Assembly (NCBI GenBank): GCA_045531335.1
Contig: JAZSDU010000004.1
Location: forward strand, 1-8,555
Reading direction: 5' to 3'
Source of the DNA: CAG-452 sp045531335
GTDB lineage: Bacteria; Bacillota; Clostridia; TANB77; CAG-508
Length of the DNA stretch: 8,555 bases
Made by a program: the position numbers and the translations under genes. The notes beneath the pieces are model-generated. The model worked only from the letters and a program-made list of their open reading frames with translations, ran no database searches and had not been told where the DNA came from. Shown one piece after another: positions 1 to 5,217 of this stretch (position 1 is its first letter; each line of letters begins with the position of its first letter).

Positions 1-34
1 TTATGTAACTATAAAATTAACTGAAGCAAACTAA
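1..34 (+). CDS. rplV: 50S ribosomal protein uL22, C-terminal end (partial)
   Basis: From base 2 one frame reads YVTIKLTEAN and stops at TAA (32-34). An alternating hydrophobic strand just before the stop fits the usual C-terminus of uL22, where the final beta strand reads like HITIVVSE. rplV is the gene normally placed directly before rpsC in the S10 operon. Only about ten codons are present, so the call rests mainly on gene order; the strand pattern is supportive but not diagnostic. uL22 binds 23S rRNA and lines part of the peptide exit tunnel. Confidence 0.6.
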   Translation, partial: YVTIKLTEAN

Positions 35-65
35 TTGCTTGAGTAGAAGGGGAAATTAAAGCCCC
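24..65 (+). other. Two small stem-loops at the rplV stop and in the rplV-rpsC gap
   Basis: AAGCAA (24-29) pairs perfectly with TTGCTT (35-40) around a five-base loop that contains the rplV stop codon. Further on, GGGG (49-52) can pair with CCCC (62-65) across nine bases. Neither has a U-tract, so neither looks like an intrinsic terminator. They may be weak mRNA structures between cistrons or chance; I assign no function. Confidence 0.3.
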
Positions 66-91
66 GGAATTTATAAGGAGGGAAATTTAGA

Positions 92-751
92 ATGGGACAA
101 AAAATGCATCCACATGGATTAAGAGTTGTTGTAATCAAAGATTGGAATTCAAAATGGTACGCAGATTCAAAGAATTTTGCCGATTATTTAATCGAAGACC
201 ACAAAATCCGTGAATATGTTAAGAAAAAATTATTTGTAAGCGGTATTTCTAAAATAGAAATAGAAAGAACAGCTAAATTTGTAAAAGTAAATGTTTATAC
301 TGCAAAACCAGGTATAGTAATTGGAAAAGGTGGTAACTTAGCAGAAAGCTTAAAACAAGAATTAGCTAAAATGATAAACAAAGAAGTAAATTTAAATATA
401 GTTGAAGTTAAAGATGTTGATACTGACGCACAATTAGTTGCAGAAAATATAGCAGGTCAACTAGAAAGAAGAATATCTTTTAGAAGAGCAATGAAACAAT
501 GCATGCAAAAATCAATGAAAGCAGGAGCATTAGGAATAAAAACATCTGTATCTGGAAGATTAGGTGGAGCTGATATGGCTAGAACAGAATTCTACAAAGA
601 AGGAACAATTCCACTTCAAACATTAAGAGCAGATATAGATTATGGATTCTATGAAGCTGATACAACTTATGGAAAAATAGGTGTAAAAGTTTGGATCTAT
701 AAAGGAGAAGTTCTTCCAACTAAAAAAGTAAACAAAGGAGGGGAAGAATAA
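92..751 (+). CDS. rpsC: 30S ribosomal protein uS3
   Basis: Encodes the 219-residue small-subunit protein uS3, which sits at the mRNA entry channel of the 30S head with uS4 and uS5 and contributes to mRNA unwinding. The N-terminus MGQKMHPHGLR matches the family start (MGQK.xP.GLR). A type II KH RNA-binding domain is marked by VIGKGG, with the GKGG loop at residues 78-81. The C-terminal domain carries the conserved SGRLGGADMART segment, followed by DYGFYEADTTYGKIGVKVW. Length is normal for the family. The start is supported by AAGGAGG at 75-81, ten bases before the ATG. The stop TAA shares its last base with the rplP ATG (TAATG), so translation is probably coupled. Confidence 0.98.
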   Translation: MGQKMHPHGLRVVVIKDWNSKWYADSKNFADYLIEDHKIREYVKKKLFVSGISKIEIERTAKFVKVNVYTAKPGIVIGKGGNLAESLKQELAKMINKEVNLNIVEVKDVDTDAQLVAENIAGQLERRISFRRAMKQCMQKSMKAGALGIKTSVSGRLGGADMARTEFYKEGTIPLQTLRADIDYGFYEADTTYGKIGVKVWIYKGEVLPTKKVNKGGEE

Positions 752-1194
752 TGCCAGTAATGCCAAAAAGAACAAAATATAGAAAAATGCAAAAAGGTAG
801 AAATAGAGGAAAAGCAACAAGAGGAAATGTTGTAAACGAAGGACAATACGGATTACAAGCATTAGAAGCAGGATTAATCACAGCAAACCAAATAGAAGCA
901 GCCAGAATTGCTATGACACGTTACATCAAAAGAGGTGGTAAAGTTTGGATAAAAATATTCCCAAACAAACCAATTAGTAAAAAACCAGCTGAAACTCGTA
1001 TGGGTAAAGGTAAAGGTGCTACAGAATATTGGGTAGCTGTTGTAAAACCAGGTAGAGTATTATTTGAATTAGCAGGTGTACCAGAAGAAACAGCAAGAGA
1101 AGCTTTAAGACTTGCATCACATAAATTACCTGTAAAAACAAAATTCCTAAGCAGAGAAATAGAGCAAGGTGGTGATGTTGATGAAGATAAATAA
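751..1194 (+). CDS. rplP: 50S ribosomal protein uL16
   Basis: Encodes uL16 (147 residues), a late-assembling 50S protein near the A-site finger and peptidyl transferase centre that helps position tRNA. The family signature is clear: MPKRTKYRKMQKGR at the N-terminus, GKVWIKIFPNKP at residues 63-74, and MGKGKGATEYWVAVVKPGR at 84-102. AGGAGG at 736-741, inside the end of rpsC, is nine bases before the ATG at 751. An internal ATG at 760 gives the shorter family-like start MPKRTKY and cannot be excluded. The gene overlaps rpsC by one base and rpmC by fourteen. The last residues (GGDVDEDK) are encoded by DNA that also supplies the rpmC ribosome binding site. Confidence 0.97.
   Translation: MPVMPKRTKYRKMQKGRNRGKATRGNVVNEGQYGLQALEAGLITANQIEAARIAMTRYIKRGGKVWIKIFPNKPISKKPAETRMGKGKGATEYWVAVVKPGRVLFELAGVPEETAREALRLASHKLPVKTKFLSREIEQGGDVDEDK
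1166..1172 (+). promoter_or_regulatory. Ribosome binding site deciding the rpmC start
   Basis: AAGGTGG lies eight bases before ATG 1181. The GTG (1169) and ATG (1175) codons further upstream in the same frame lie in or immediately after it, so ATG 1181 is the best start. The site lies inside rplP coding sequence. Confidence 0.7.
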
Positions 1195-1384
1195 AATAAG
1201 AGAAATGTCTTCACCAGAATTAGAAAAAGAATTAGGTGAACTAAAATCAGAATTATTCAAATTAAGATTTAGTTTAGCAACAAATGGATTAGAAAATCCT
1301 ATGAAAATAAAAGAAGTAAAAAAAGATATAGCTAGAATAAATACAATTCTAAAACAAAGAGAATTAGAAGAAGCTAAAAACTAG
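1181..1384 (+). CDS. rpmC: 50S ribosomal protein uL29
   Basis: Encodes uL29, a small two-helix protein on the 50S surface near the tunnel exit, next to uL23, where nascent-chain factors such as trigger factor and SRP dock. The product from ATG 1181 is 67 residues and begins MKINKIREMSSPELEKEL. The family hallmark KSELFKLRFSLATNGLENP is followed by a second helix with IKEVKKDIARINTILKQRE. An in-frame GTG at 1169 would add MVML, which is not family-like and has no upstream site. The gene overlaps the end of rplP by fourteen bases, implying translational coupling. It stops with TAG at 1382-1384, and a repeat-filled gap follows directly. Confidence 0.96.
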   Translation: MKINKIREMSSPELEKELGELKSELFKLRFSLATNGLENPMKIKEVKKDIARINTILKQRELEEAKN

Positions 1385-1539
1385 AAAAAGGTAGGAAGCA
1401 TATAAGCCTACATATGCATTGCAAATGCAAGGTGTAGGGGTCGCACAGCCGAAGGCATACAGCTTCTGCAAGGAGCAAAGCTCCAACAGAGCTAGCATCT
1501 TGGGCGACCCGTTGAAAACAAAATATGCATCCCCTCATA
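1385..1539 (+). repeat. Composite palindromic repeat in the rpmC-rpsQ gap (family A, copy 1)
   Basis: The block begins with AAAAAGGTAGGAAGCATA and ends near ATGCATCCCCTCATAA. The same two ends, slightly diverged, flank the rplR-rpsE insert at 5104-5206. GGAAGCATAT (1394-1403) is inverted to ATATGCATCC (1523-1532), nine of ten bases matching, giving short terminal inverted repeats. A further stem, TGCATT (1415-1420) with AATGCA (1424-1429), lies inside. Most of the interior is a separate GC-rich hairpin, listed on its own. The block has no coding potential I trust and ends just before the rpsQ Shine-Dalgarno site. I infer a small non-autonomous mobile repeat; a structured regulatory leader is the alternative. 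Confidence 0.6.
1434..1513 (+). repeat. GC-rich hairpin repeat, GTAGGGGTCG...CGACCCGTT (family B, copy 1)
   Basis: GGGTCGC (1438-1444) pairs perfectly with GCGACCC (1504-1510). Inside, CCGAAG pairs imperfectly with CATCTTGG, AGCTTCTG with CAGAGCT, and GGAGC (1472-1476) with GCTCC (1480-1484) around an AAA loop. It is therefore one long imperfect hairpin. Its G+C content is clearly above the flanking genes. The same outer sequences recur at 4673-4701 around a shorter hairpin. The direct repeat ATATGCAT occurs on both sides (1412-1419 and 1523-1530) and may be a target-site duplication. Confidence 0.6.
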
Positions 1540-1544
1540 ATAAT

Positions 1545-1551
1545 AAGGAGG
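1545..1551 (+). promoter_or_regulatory. Ribosome binding site deciding the rpsQ start
   Basis: AAGGAGG is nine bases before ATG 1561 but only three before ATG 1555. An in-frame ATG at 1525 lies upstream of it, inside the repeat, with no site of its own. Spacing favours ATG 1561. Confidence 0.75.
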
Positions 1552-1560
1552 AAAATGTCA

Positions 1561-1824
1561 ATGGAAGAAAGAAATCTTCGTAAAGTTATGATTGGTACAG
1601 TAACATCTAACAAAATGGATAAAACAATAGTAGTATCAGTTAAAACTAATGTAAAACATCCTATATATGGAAAAATTGTTGAAAGAACATATAAATTAAA
1701 AGCTCATGACGAAGAAAATCAATGTCAAATAGGCGATAAAGTAAAAGTAATGGAAACAAGACCTTTATCTAAAGATAAAAGATGGAGATTAGTAGAGATT
1801 ATGGAAAAAGCAGATATAAAATAA
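1561..1824 (+). CDS. rpsQ: 30S ribosomal protein uS17
   Basis: Encodes uS17, a primary 16S rRNA-binding protein of the 30S body with an OB-fold. From ATG 1561 the product is 87 residues and starts MEERNLRKVMIGTV, as in the family. Conserved segments include GTVTSNKMDKTIVV (residues 12-25), HPIYGK, and the C-terminal METRPLSKDKRWRLVEI. Starts at 1525 or 1555 would add residues encoded by the adjacent repeat and by the Shine-Dalgarno region, so they are rejected. In classical S10 operons rpsQ follows rpmC almost without a gap. Here 176 bases intervene. The stop TAA at 1822-1824 is followed by a short stem-loop. Confidence 0.96.
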   Translation: MEERNLRKVMIGTVTSNKMDKTIVVSVKTNVKHPIYGKIVERTYKLKAHDEENQCQIGDKVKVMETRPLSKDKRWRLVEIMEKADIK

Positions 1825-1829
1825 GAAAT

Positions 1830-1852
1830 GAATAGTACAAAAATTACTATTC
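1830..1852 (+). other. Perfect 8-bp stem-loop in the rpsQ-rplN gap
   Basis: GAATAGTA (1830-1837) pairs perfectly with TACTATTC (1845-1852) around a seven-base loop, and the mixed A/T run GTAAATTTTTAAAA follows. It sits at the junction that separates the S10 and spc operons in E. coli. The stem is AT-rich and the T-run is short, so as a terminator it would be weak. Attenuation or an RNA processing site is possible but unproven. Confidence 0.45.
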
Positions 1853-1879
1853 GTAAATTTTTAAAAGGAGGAAACCAGA

Positions 1880-2248
1880 ATGATACAACAACAAACAAGA
1901 TTAAAAGTAGCTGACAACACTGGAGCAAAAGAATTAATGTGTATTAGATGTCTAGGTGGATCACATAGAAAATATGCAGGAGTTGGAGATATAATAATTG
2001 CTTCTGTAAAAAGTGCTATACCAAACGGAGTTGTAAAAAAAGGTGATGTTGTTAAAGCTGTTATAGTTAGAACAAAAAAACCTATAAGAAGACCAGATGG
2101 TTCATATCTAAGATTCGATGAAAATGCTGCAGTTATTATACGTGATGATGGAAATCCAAAAGGAACACGTATATTTGGACCAATAGCAAGAGAATTAAGA
2201 GATAAAGAATATATGAAAATATTATCTCTAGCACCAGAGGTATTATAA
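1880..2248 (+). CDS. rplN: 50S ribosomal protein uL14
   Basis: Encodes uL14 (122 residues, the usual family length), a beta-barrel 50S protein that contacts 16S rRNA in an intersubunit bridge and is the docking site of the silencing factor RsfS. Conservation is very high: MIQQQTRLKVADNTGAKEL at the N-terminus, CIRCLGGSHRKYAGVGD, VVKKGDVVKAVIVRTKK, a DENAAVII segment, KGTRIFGPIARELRDK, and the terminal MKILSLAPEVL. AAGGAGG at 1865-1871 stands eight bases before the ATG. The gene opens the spc-type part of the cluster, with rplX 32 bases downstream. Nothing is unusual about the protein. Confidence 0.98.
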   Translation: MIQQQTRLKVADNTGAKELMCIRCLGGSHRKYAGVGDIIIASVKSAIPNGVVKKGDVVKAVIVRTKKPIRRPDGSYLRFDENAAVIIRDDGNPKGTRIFGPIARELRDKEYMKILSLAPEVL

Positions 2249-2280
2249 CAAGCAAATAAAAATAAAGAGGTGAAAACGAA

Positions 2281-2589
2281 ATGAAAATAAAGAAAGGTGA
2301 TACAGTTCAAGTTTTATCAGGAAATGATAAAGGTAAAACAGGAGAAGTATTAGAAGTAATACCAAAATTACAAAGAGTAATAGTAAAAGGTATAAATATT
2401 AGAAAAAAACATGTAAAGCCTAGAAAACAAGGAGAAGAAGGCGGAATTATTCCAGTTGAATGTAGTATACATAGTAGCAAAGTAAATGTAGTTTGCCCTA
2501 AATGTAATAAAGCTACAAGAGTAGGAATGATAAAAGAAGGTAAAGATAAAGTTCGTGTTTGTAAAAAATGCGGAGCAAAAATTAAATAG
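2281..2589 (+). CDS. rplX: 50S ribosomal protein uL24, zinc-ribbon type
   Basis: Encodes uL24 (102 residues), one of the first proteins to bind 23S rRNA during 50S assembly, later located near the tunnel exit. The N-terminus MKIKKGDTVQVLSGNDKGKT is the KOW motif that binds RNA. RKKHVKPRKQGEEGGI is the conserved central segment. The C-terminus has two CxxC pairs (Cys72/Cys75 and Cys94/Cys97) that look like a zinc ribbon, a form known in part of the family; many homologues have lost these cysteines. AAAGAGGTG at 2264-2272 lies eight bases before the ATG. rplE begins 17 bases after the TAG stop. Confidence 0.97.
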   Translation: MKIKKGDTVQVLSGNDKGKTGEVLEVIPKLQRVIVKGINIRKKHVKPRKQGEEGGIIPVECSIHSSKVNVVCPKCNKATRVGMIKEGKDKVRVCKKCGAKIK

Positions 2590-2606
2590 GAAGGAGAAAA
2601 CTATTC

Positions 2607-3146
2607 ATGGAAAAATTAAGAGAACAATATGAAAAAGAAGTAATACCTGCATTAATGAAAAAGTTCGAATATAAATCAGTTATGCAAGTTCCTAAATTAG
2701 AAAAAATAGTAATAAATATTGGATTAGGAGATGTAAAAGATAATCCAAAAAGTTTAGATAATGCAATATCAGATTTAACACAAATTACAGGACAAAAACC
2801 AATTGTAACAAAAGCAAGAAAATCAATTGCTGCTTTCAAATTAAGAGAAGGTGTAAATGTTGGTTGTAAAGTTACTTTAAGAGCAAACAAAATGTATGAT
2901 TTTGCAAACAAATTATTTAATGTAGCATTACCTAGAGTAAGAGACTTCAGAGGACTTTCAAAAAATTCATTTGATGGAAAAGGTAATTACTCTTTAGGAA
3001 TAAAAGAACAATTAATATTCCCAGAAATCGAATATGATAAAATCGATAAATTAAGAGGTATGGATATTATATTCGTAACAACAGCAAAAACTGATGAAGA
3101 AGCAAGAGAACTATTAACATTAATGGGAATGCCATTCAGAGTATAA
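2607..3146 (+). CDS. rplE: 50S ribosomal protein uL5
   Basis: Encodes uL5 (179 residues, normal length), which with uL18 and 5S rRNA forms the central protuberance complex loaded late in 50S assembly. Typical features are the N-terminal helix LREQYEKEVIPALMKKF, VPKLEKIVINIGLGD (residues 28-42), ITGQKPIVTKARKSIAAFKLREG, LPRVRDFRGLS, and the C-terminal DEEARELLTLMGMPFR. AAGGAG at 2591-2596 is ten bases before the ATG. The gap to rplX is only 17 bases. In E. coli uS8 represses the spc operon at the start of rplE. I see no obvious copy of that stem in the short gap here, so that control cannot be claimed. Confidence 0.98.
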   Translation: MEKLREQYEKEVIPALMKKFEYKSVMQVPKLEKIVINIGLGDVKDNPKSLDNAISDLTQITGQKPIVTKARKSIAAFKLREGVNVGCKVTLRANKMYDFANKLFNVALPRVRDFRGLSKNSFDGKGNYSLGIKEQLIFPEIEYDKIDKLRGMDIIFVTTAKTDEEARELLTLMGMPFRV

Positions 3147-3174
3147 ATAAATATTTTTGAAAGGAGAAACAAGC

Positions 3175-3360
3175 ATGGCTAAAAAAGCGATGATAATAAA
3201 ACAACAAAAAGAGCAAAAATACAAAACAAGAGAATATAACAGATGTAAATTATGCGGAAGACCACATGGATATATAAGAAAATATGGAATTTGCCGTATA
3301 TGCTTTAGAGAATTAGCACATAAAGGTGAAATACCTGGTGTAAAAAAGGCAAGTTGGTAA
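3175..3360 (+). CDS. rpsN: 30S ribosomal protein uS14, zinc-binding type Z
   Basis: Encodes the short uS14 form (61 residues), which binds 16S rRNA in the 30S head. Cys24, Cys27, Cys40 and Cys43 lie in the CKLCGRPHGYIRK and CRICFRELA segments and form the zinc site of the four-cysteine paralogue. The longer cysteine-free form is about 90-100 residues. The C-terminus GEIPGVKKASW is the family signature. AAAGGAG (3160-3166) sits eight bases before ATG 3175. An in-frame TTG at 3157 lies upstream of the binding site and is rejected. Zinc-starved Firmicutes often carry a cysteine-free spare copy elsewhere; none is in this window. A repeat-containing gap of 174 bases follows. Confidence 0.98.
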   Translation: MAKKAMIIKQQKEQKYKTREYNRCKLCGRPHGYIRKYGICRICFRELAHKGEIPGVKKASW

Positions 3361-3376
3361 AATAATTATTGAGAGG

Positions 3377-3501
3377 TGAGAAGTGAGAGATAAGAGATGA
3401 GAAAATCTCATAAATCTATCACAGGAAGCCTTACAAAAAAAGAAGTAGATAAAATTGAAATAGAGAAAAATAGCATCTCATTTCTTGTGTCTCACTTCTC
3501 A
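3377..3501 (+). repeat. Inverted-repeat element in the rpsN-rpsH gap (family C)
   Basis: A 26-base arm at 3377-3402 beginning TGAGAAGTGAGA is inverted at 3476-3501, ending TCTCACTTCTCA. By my reading 23 of 26 positions match. About 73 AT-rich bases lie between, and a small hairpin TGAGAaaaTCTCA (3398-3410) abuts the left arm. The arms are built of GAGAAG/GTGAGA-like units, which may reflect slippage. The layout of long terminal inverted repeats, about 125 bp in all with no credible gene, fits a miniature inverted-repeat element. I could not identify a target-site duplication. Confidence 0.65.
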
Positions 3502-3534
3502 AAGTAGAAAAGAAAAGGAGGAAGATATTTAATT

Positions 3535-3933
3535 ATGAATACTACTGATCCAATAGCAGATATGCTAACAAGAATAAGAAATGCAAACAGTGCAAAATTT
3601 AAAACAGTAGATATCCCTGCTTCAAAAATGAAAAAAGCAATAGCAGAGATTCTATTTAATGAAGGATATATAAAAGCATACGAAGAAATTGAAAATGAAA
3701 ATCAAGGAATTATAAGAGTAAGCTTAAAATATACAGAAAAAGGAAAAAAAGTAATTTCTGGACTAAGAAGAATAAGCAAACCAGGATTAAGAATATATGC
3801 AGCTAAAGATGAACTTCCAAAAGTATTAAACGGACTTGGAATAGCTTTAATATCAACATCTAAAGGAATAATGACTGATAAAAAAGCAAGAGAATTAGGT
3901 GTAGGTGGAGAAGTATTAGCATATATTTGGTAA
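3535..3933 (+). CDS. rpsH: 30S ribosomal protein uS8
   Basis: Encodes uS8 (132 residues, usual length), a primary binder of the 16S rRNA central domain needed for platform assembly. In E. coli it is also the repressor of the spc operon. The start MNTTDPIADMLTRIRNAN is the family consensus. YIKAYEEI, LKYTEKGKKVISGLRRISKPGLR (residues 62-84) and the C-terminal GIMTDKKARELGVGGEVLAYIW complete the match. AAAGGAGG ends at 3521, thirteen bases before the ATG, slightly longer than the neighbours' spacing but unambiguous. Unlike most spc operons, the gene is separated from rpsN by a repeat rather than a few bases. Confidence 0.98.
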   Translation: MNTTDPIADMLTRIRNANSAKFKTVDIPASKMKKAIAEILFNEGYIKAYEEIENENQGIIRVSLKYTEKGKKVISGLRRISKPGLRIYAAKDELPKVLNGLGIALISTSKGIMTDKKARELGVGGEVLAYIW

Positions 3934-3938
3934 TCAGA

Positions 3939-3953
3939 CTTGCTTACAGCAAG
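3939..3953 (+). other. Small perfect stem-loop in the rpsH-rplF gap
   Basis: CTTGCT (3939-3944) pairs perfectly with AGCAAG (3948-3953) around a TAC loop, beginning five bases after the rpsH stop. No T-run follows, so it is not an intrinsic terminator. It could protect or process the mRNA, or be chance. Confidence 0.35.
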
Positions 3954-3985
3954 AATGAAGAACTAAGAATGAAAGGAGAATAAAA

Positions 3986-4522
3986 ATGTCAAGAATAGGA
4001 AATAAACCAATTACAGTACCTGAAGGCGTAGAAGTAAATTTAGATGGACAAAAAATCACTGTAAAAGGACCTAAAGGAACATTAGAAAGAGAAATACATA
4101 ATAACATAAGTGTAAAACTAGAAAATGGTGTTATAACAGTTACAAGACCTAACGACCAAAAAGAAAATAGAAGTTTACATGGATTAACAAGAACTTTAAT
4201 CAACAACATGATTGAAGGTGTTTCTAAAGAATATACAAAACAATTAGAAATAAATGGTGTTGGATACAGAGCAGCAAAACAAGGAAAAACTCTAGTATTA
4301 ACATTAGGATGCTCACATCCAGTAAATATGGAAGAACCTGAAGGAATAACATTTGAAGTACCAAATCCAAACTCAATTATAGTAAGAGGTATAGACAAAG
4401 AATTAGTTGGTCAAACAGCAGCTGTAATAAGAACTAAGAGACCACCTGAAGTATATAGAGGAAAAGGTATTAAATATGTTGATGAACATATTAGACGTAA
4501 AGAAGGTAAAACAGGAAAATAA
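3986..4522 (+). CDS. rplF: 50S ribosomal protein uL6
   Basis: Encodes uL6 (178 residues, normal length), a two-domain protein near the sarcin-ricin loop and the GTPase-binding region of the 50S subunit. The N-terminal MSRIGNKPITVPEGVEV and GPKGTLEREI (residues 34-43) mark the first domain. LEINGVGYRAAKQGKTLVLTLGCSHPV marks the second, with GKGIKYVDEHIRRKEGKTGK at the C-terminus. In many homologues the position of Cys in LGCSHP is Tyr or Phe, a minor difference. AAAGGAG at 3972-3978 is seven bases before the ATG. The large palindrome at 4527-4647 starts four bases after the stop codon. Confidence 0.98.
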   Translation: MSRIGNKPITVPEGVEVNLDGQKITVKGPKGTLEREIHNNISVKLENGVITVTRPNDQKENRSLHGLTRTLINNMIEGVSKEYTKQLEINGVGYRAAKQGKTLVLTLGCSHPVNMEEPEGITFEVPNPNSIIVRGIDKELVGQTAAVIRTKRPPEVYRGKGIKYVDEHIRRKEGKTGK

Positions 4523-4526
4523 AACA

Positions 4527-4647
4527 AAACAAATGAAAATCAGTATCCTGCACGTTTTCATTATTTCAAAAATGCTCAACGTACCTATGTACGCCTCCGC
4601 TTTTTGAAATTTCTGAAAATGCACATTATACTAATTTTGATTTGTTT
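4527..4647 (+). repeat. Near-complete 121-bp palindrome in the rplF-rplR gap (family D)
   Basis: The left arm begins AAACAAATGAAAATCAGTAT and the right arm ends ATACTAATTTTGATTTGTTT. The arms stay complementary along nearly the whole length, roughly three quarters of positions, with matching inner blocks such as TTTTCA/TGAAAA and ATTTCAAAAA/TTTTTGAAAT. They converge on CGTAC (4580-4584), loop CTAT, GTACG (4589-4593). As RNA or extruded DNA this would be one long hairpin. It starts four bases after the rplF stop and leaves the rplR binding site free. There is no gene inside. It looks like a MITE or large REP-type element; I could not fix a target-site duplication. Confidence 0.7.
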
Positions 4648-4672
4648 AAACAATAAAATGTTTTTAAAAAAC

Positions 4673-4701
4673 GTAGGGGTCGGCGTCCCCGACGGCCCGT
4701 T
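4673..4701 (+). repeat. Short GC-rich hairpin repeat, GTAGGGGTCG...CGGCCCGTT (family B, copy 2)
   Basis: The ends match the hairpin at 1434-1513: GTAGGGGTCG at the left and CG(A/G)CCCGTT at the right. Here the inner stem is short: GTCGG (4679-4683) pairs with CCGAC (4689-4693) around five bases, with outer GGG/CCC pairing across a bulge. It is strikingly GC-rich in AT-rich surroundings. No T-run follows, so it is unlikely to terminate transcription. It lies 26 bases after the family D palindrome, so two different repeats share this gap. Confidence 0.6.
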
Positions 4702-4742
4702 ATATGGAATCATAAATTATAGAGAAAGGAGAAATTCTTAAC

Positions 4743-5102
4743 ATGATTACTAAAACAAATAGAAAATTAGAAAGAGAAAGAAGACATAGAAGAGTACGTA
4801 GAAAAATAAGTGGTACAGCAGAGTGCCCAAGATTATGCGTATATAGAAGTAATAGCAACATCTATGCTCAAATAATTGATGATGTTAAAGGTGTAACATT
4901 AGTTCAAGCATCAACTTTAGATAAAGCTGTAAAAACAAAAAAATCAAATAAAGAAGCAGCTAAAGAAGTTGGAACATTAATTGGAAAAAGAGCAATAGAA
5001 AAAAATATTAAAACTGTTGTATATGATAGAGGAGGATATATCTATCATGGTATAATAAAAGAACTTGCAGAAGCTGCAAGAGAAGCAGGTTTAGAGTTTT
5101 AA
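4743..5102 (+). CDS. rplR: 50S ribosomal protein uL18
   Basis: Encodes uL18 (119 residues, family length about 120), which binds 5S rRNA with uL5 to build the central protuberance. The basic N-terminus MITKTNRKLERERRHRRVRRKI and the segment GTAECPRLCVYRSNSNIYAQIIDD (residues 24-47) are typical. The C-terminus has VVYDRGGYIYHGIIKELAEAAREAGLEF, the family signature. AAAGGAG ending at 4731 is eleven bases before the ATG. The 220-base gap upstream holds two repeats. The gap downstream holds another, so this gene is bounded by inserts on both sides. Confidence 0.98.
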   Translation: MITKTNRKLERERRHRRVRRKISGTAECPRLCVYRSNSNIYAQIIDDVKGVTLVQASTLDKAVKTKKSNKEAAKEVGTLIGKRAIEKNIKTVVYDRGGYIYHGIIKELAEAAREAGLEF

Positions 5103-5103
5103 A

Positions 5104-5206
5104 AAAAAGGCAGGAAGCATAAAAACTGACATCACTAATTCATAAGTATGGGGAAGTATCTTCTCCATAGTGGAAGTGACGTAAAGGTAAGATGCGTCCC
5201 CTTACA
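5104..5206 (+). repeat. Palindromic repeat in the rplR-rpsE gap (family A, copy 2)
   Basis: The left end AAAAAGGCAGGAAGCATA differs from 1385-1402 at one of eighteen bases. The right end ATGCGTCCCCTTACAA (5192-5207) resembles ATGCATCCCCTCATAA (1525-1540). The interior is different from copy 1. It holds nested stems: GGAAGCAT (5113-5120) with ATGCGTCC (5192-5199), ACATCACT with AGTGACGT, and TATGGGGAAG (5147-5156) with CTTCTCCATA (5160-5169) around a TAT loop. The whole block could fold as one interrupted hairpin. It starts directly after the rplR stop and ends before the rpsE binding site. A mobile repeat is the likeliest reading. Confidence 0.6.
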
Positions 5207-5217
5207 AATATAAAAAG

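Noticed and set aside
1525..1560. Upstream starts for rpsQ at ATG 1525 and ATG 1555
   Set aside because: 1525 is in the repeat and precedes the Shine-Dalgarno site; 1555 is only three bases after it. ATG 1561 has the right spacing and family N-terminus.
1385..1560. A known riboswitch or T-box in the rpmC-rpsQ gap
   Set aside because: I recognise no conserved core of a known class, and the outer sequences recur in other gaps, which fits a dispersed repeat better.
3157..3174. TTG start for rpsN at 3157
   Set aside because: It precedes the AAAGGAG site; ATG 3175 gives the standard MAKKAM start of uS14.
3397..3507. A 36-codon open frame (MRKSHKSITGSLTKKEV...) across the rpsN-rpsH inverted-repeat element
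   Set aside because: No well-spaced ribosome binding site. Both ends of the frame are made of the inverted-repeat arms, and the peptide resembles no family I know.
3934..4398. Long minus-strand open frames opposite rplF, also opposite rplN (1861-2310), rpsE (5140-5667) and adk (7568-8152)
   Set aside because: They lie antisense to highly conserved genes, have low-complexity Ser/Phe/Leu-rich translations typical of shadows in AT-rich DNA, and lack binding sites.
4673..4701. GC-rich hairpin as an intrinsic terminator before rplR
   Set aside because: No T-run follows the stem, and termination inside the r-protein operon would cut off essential genes downstream.
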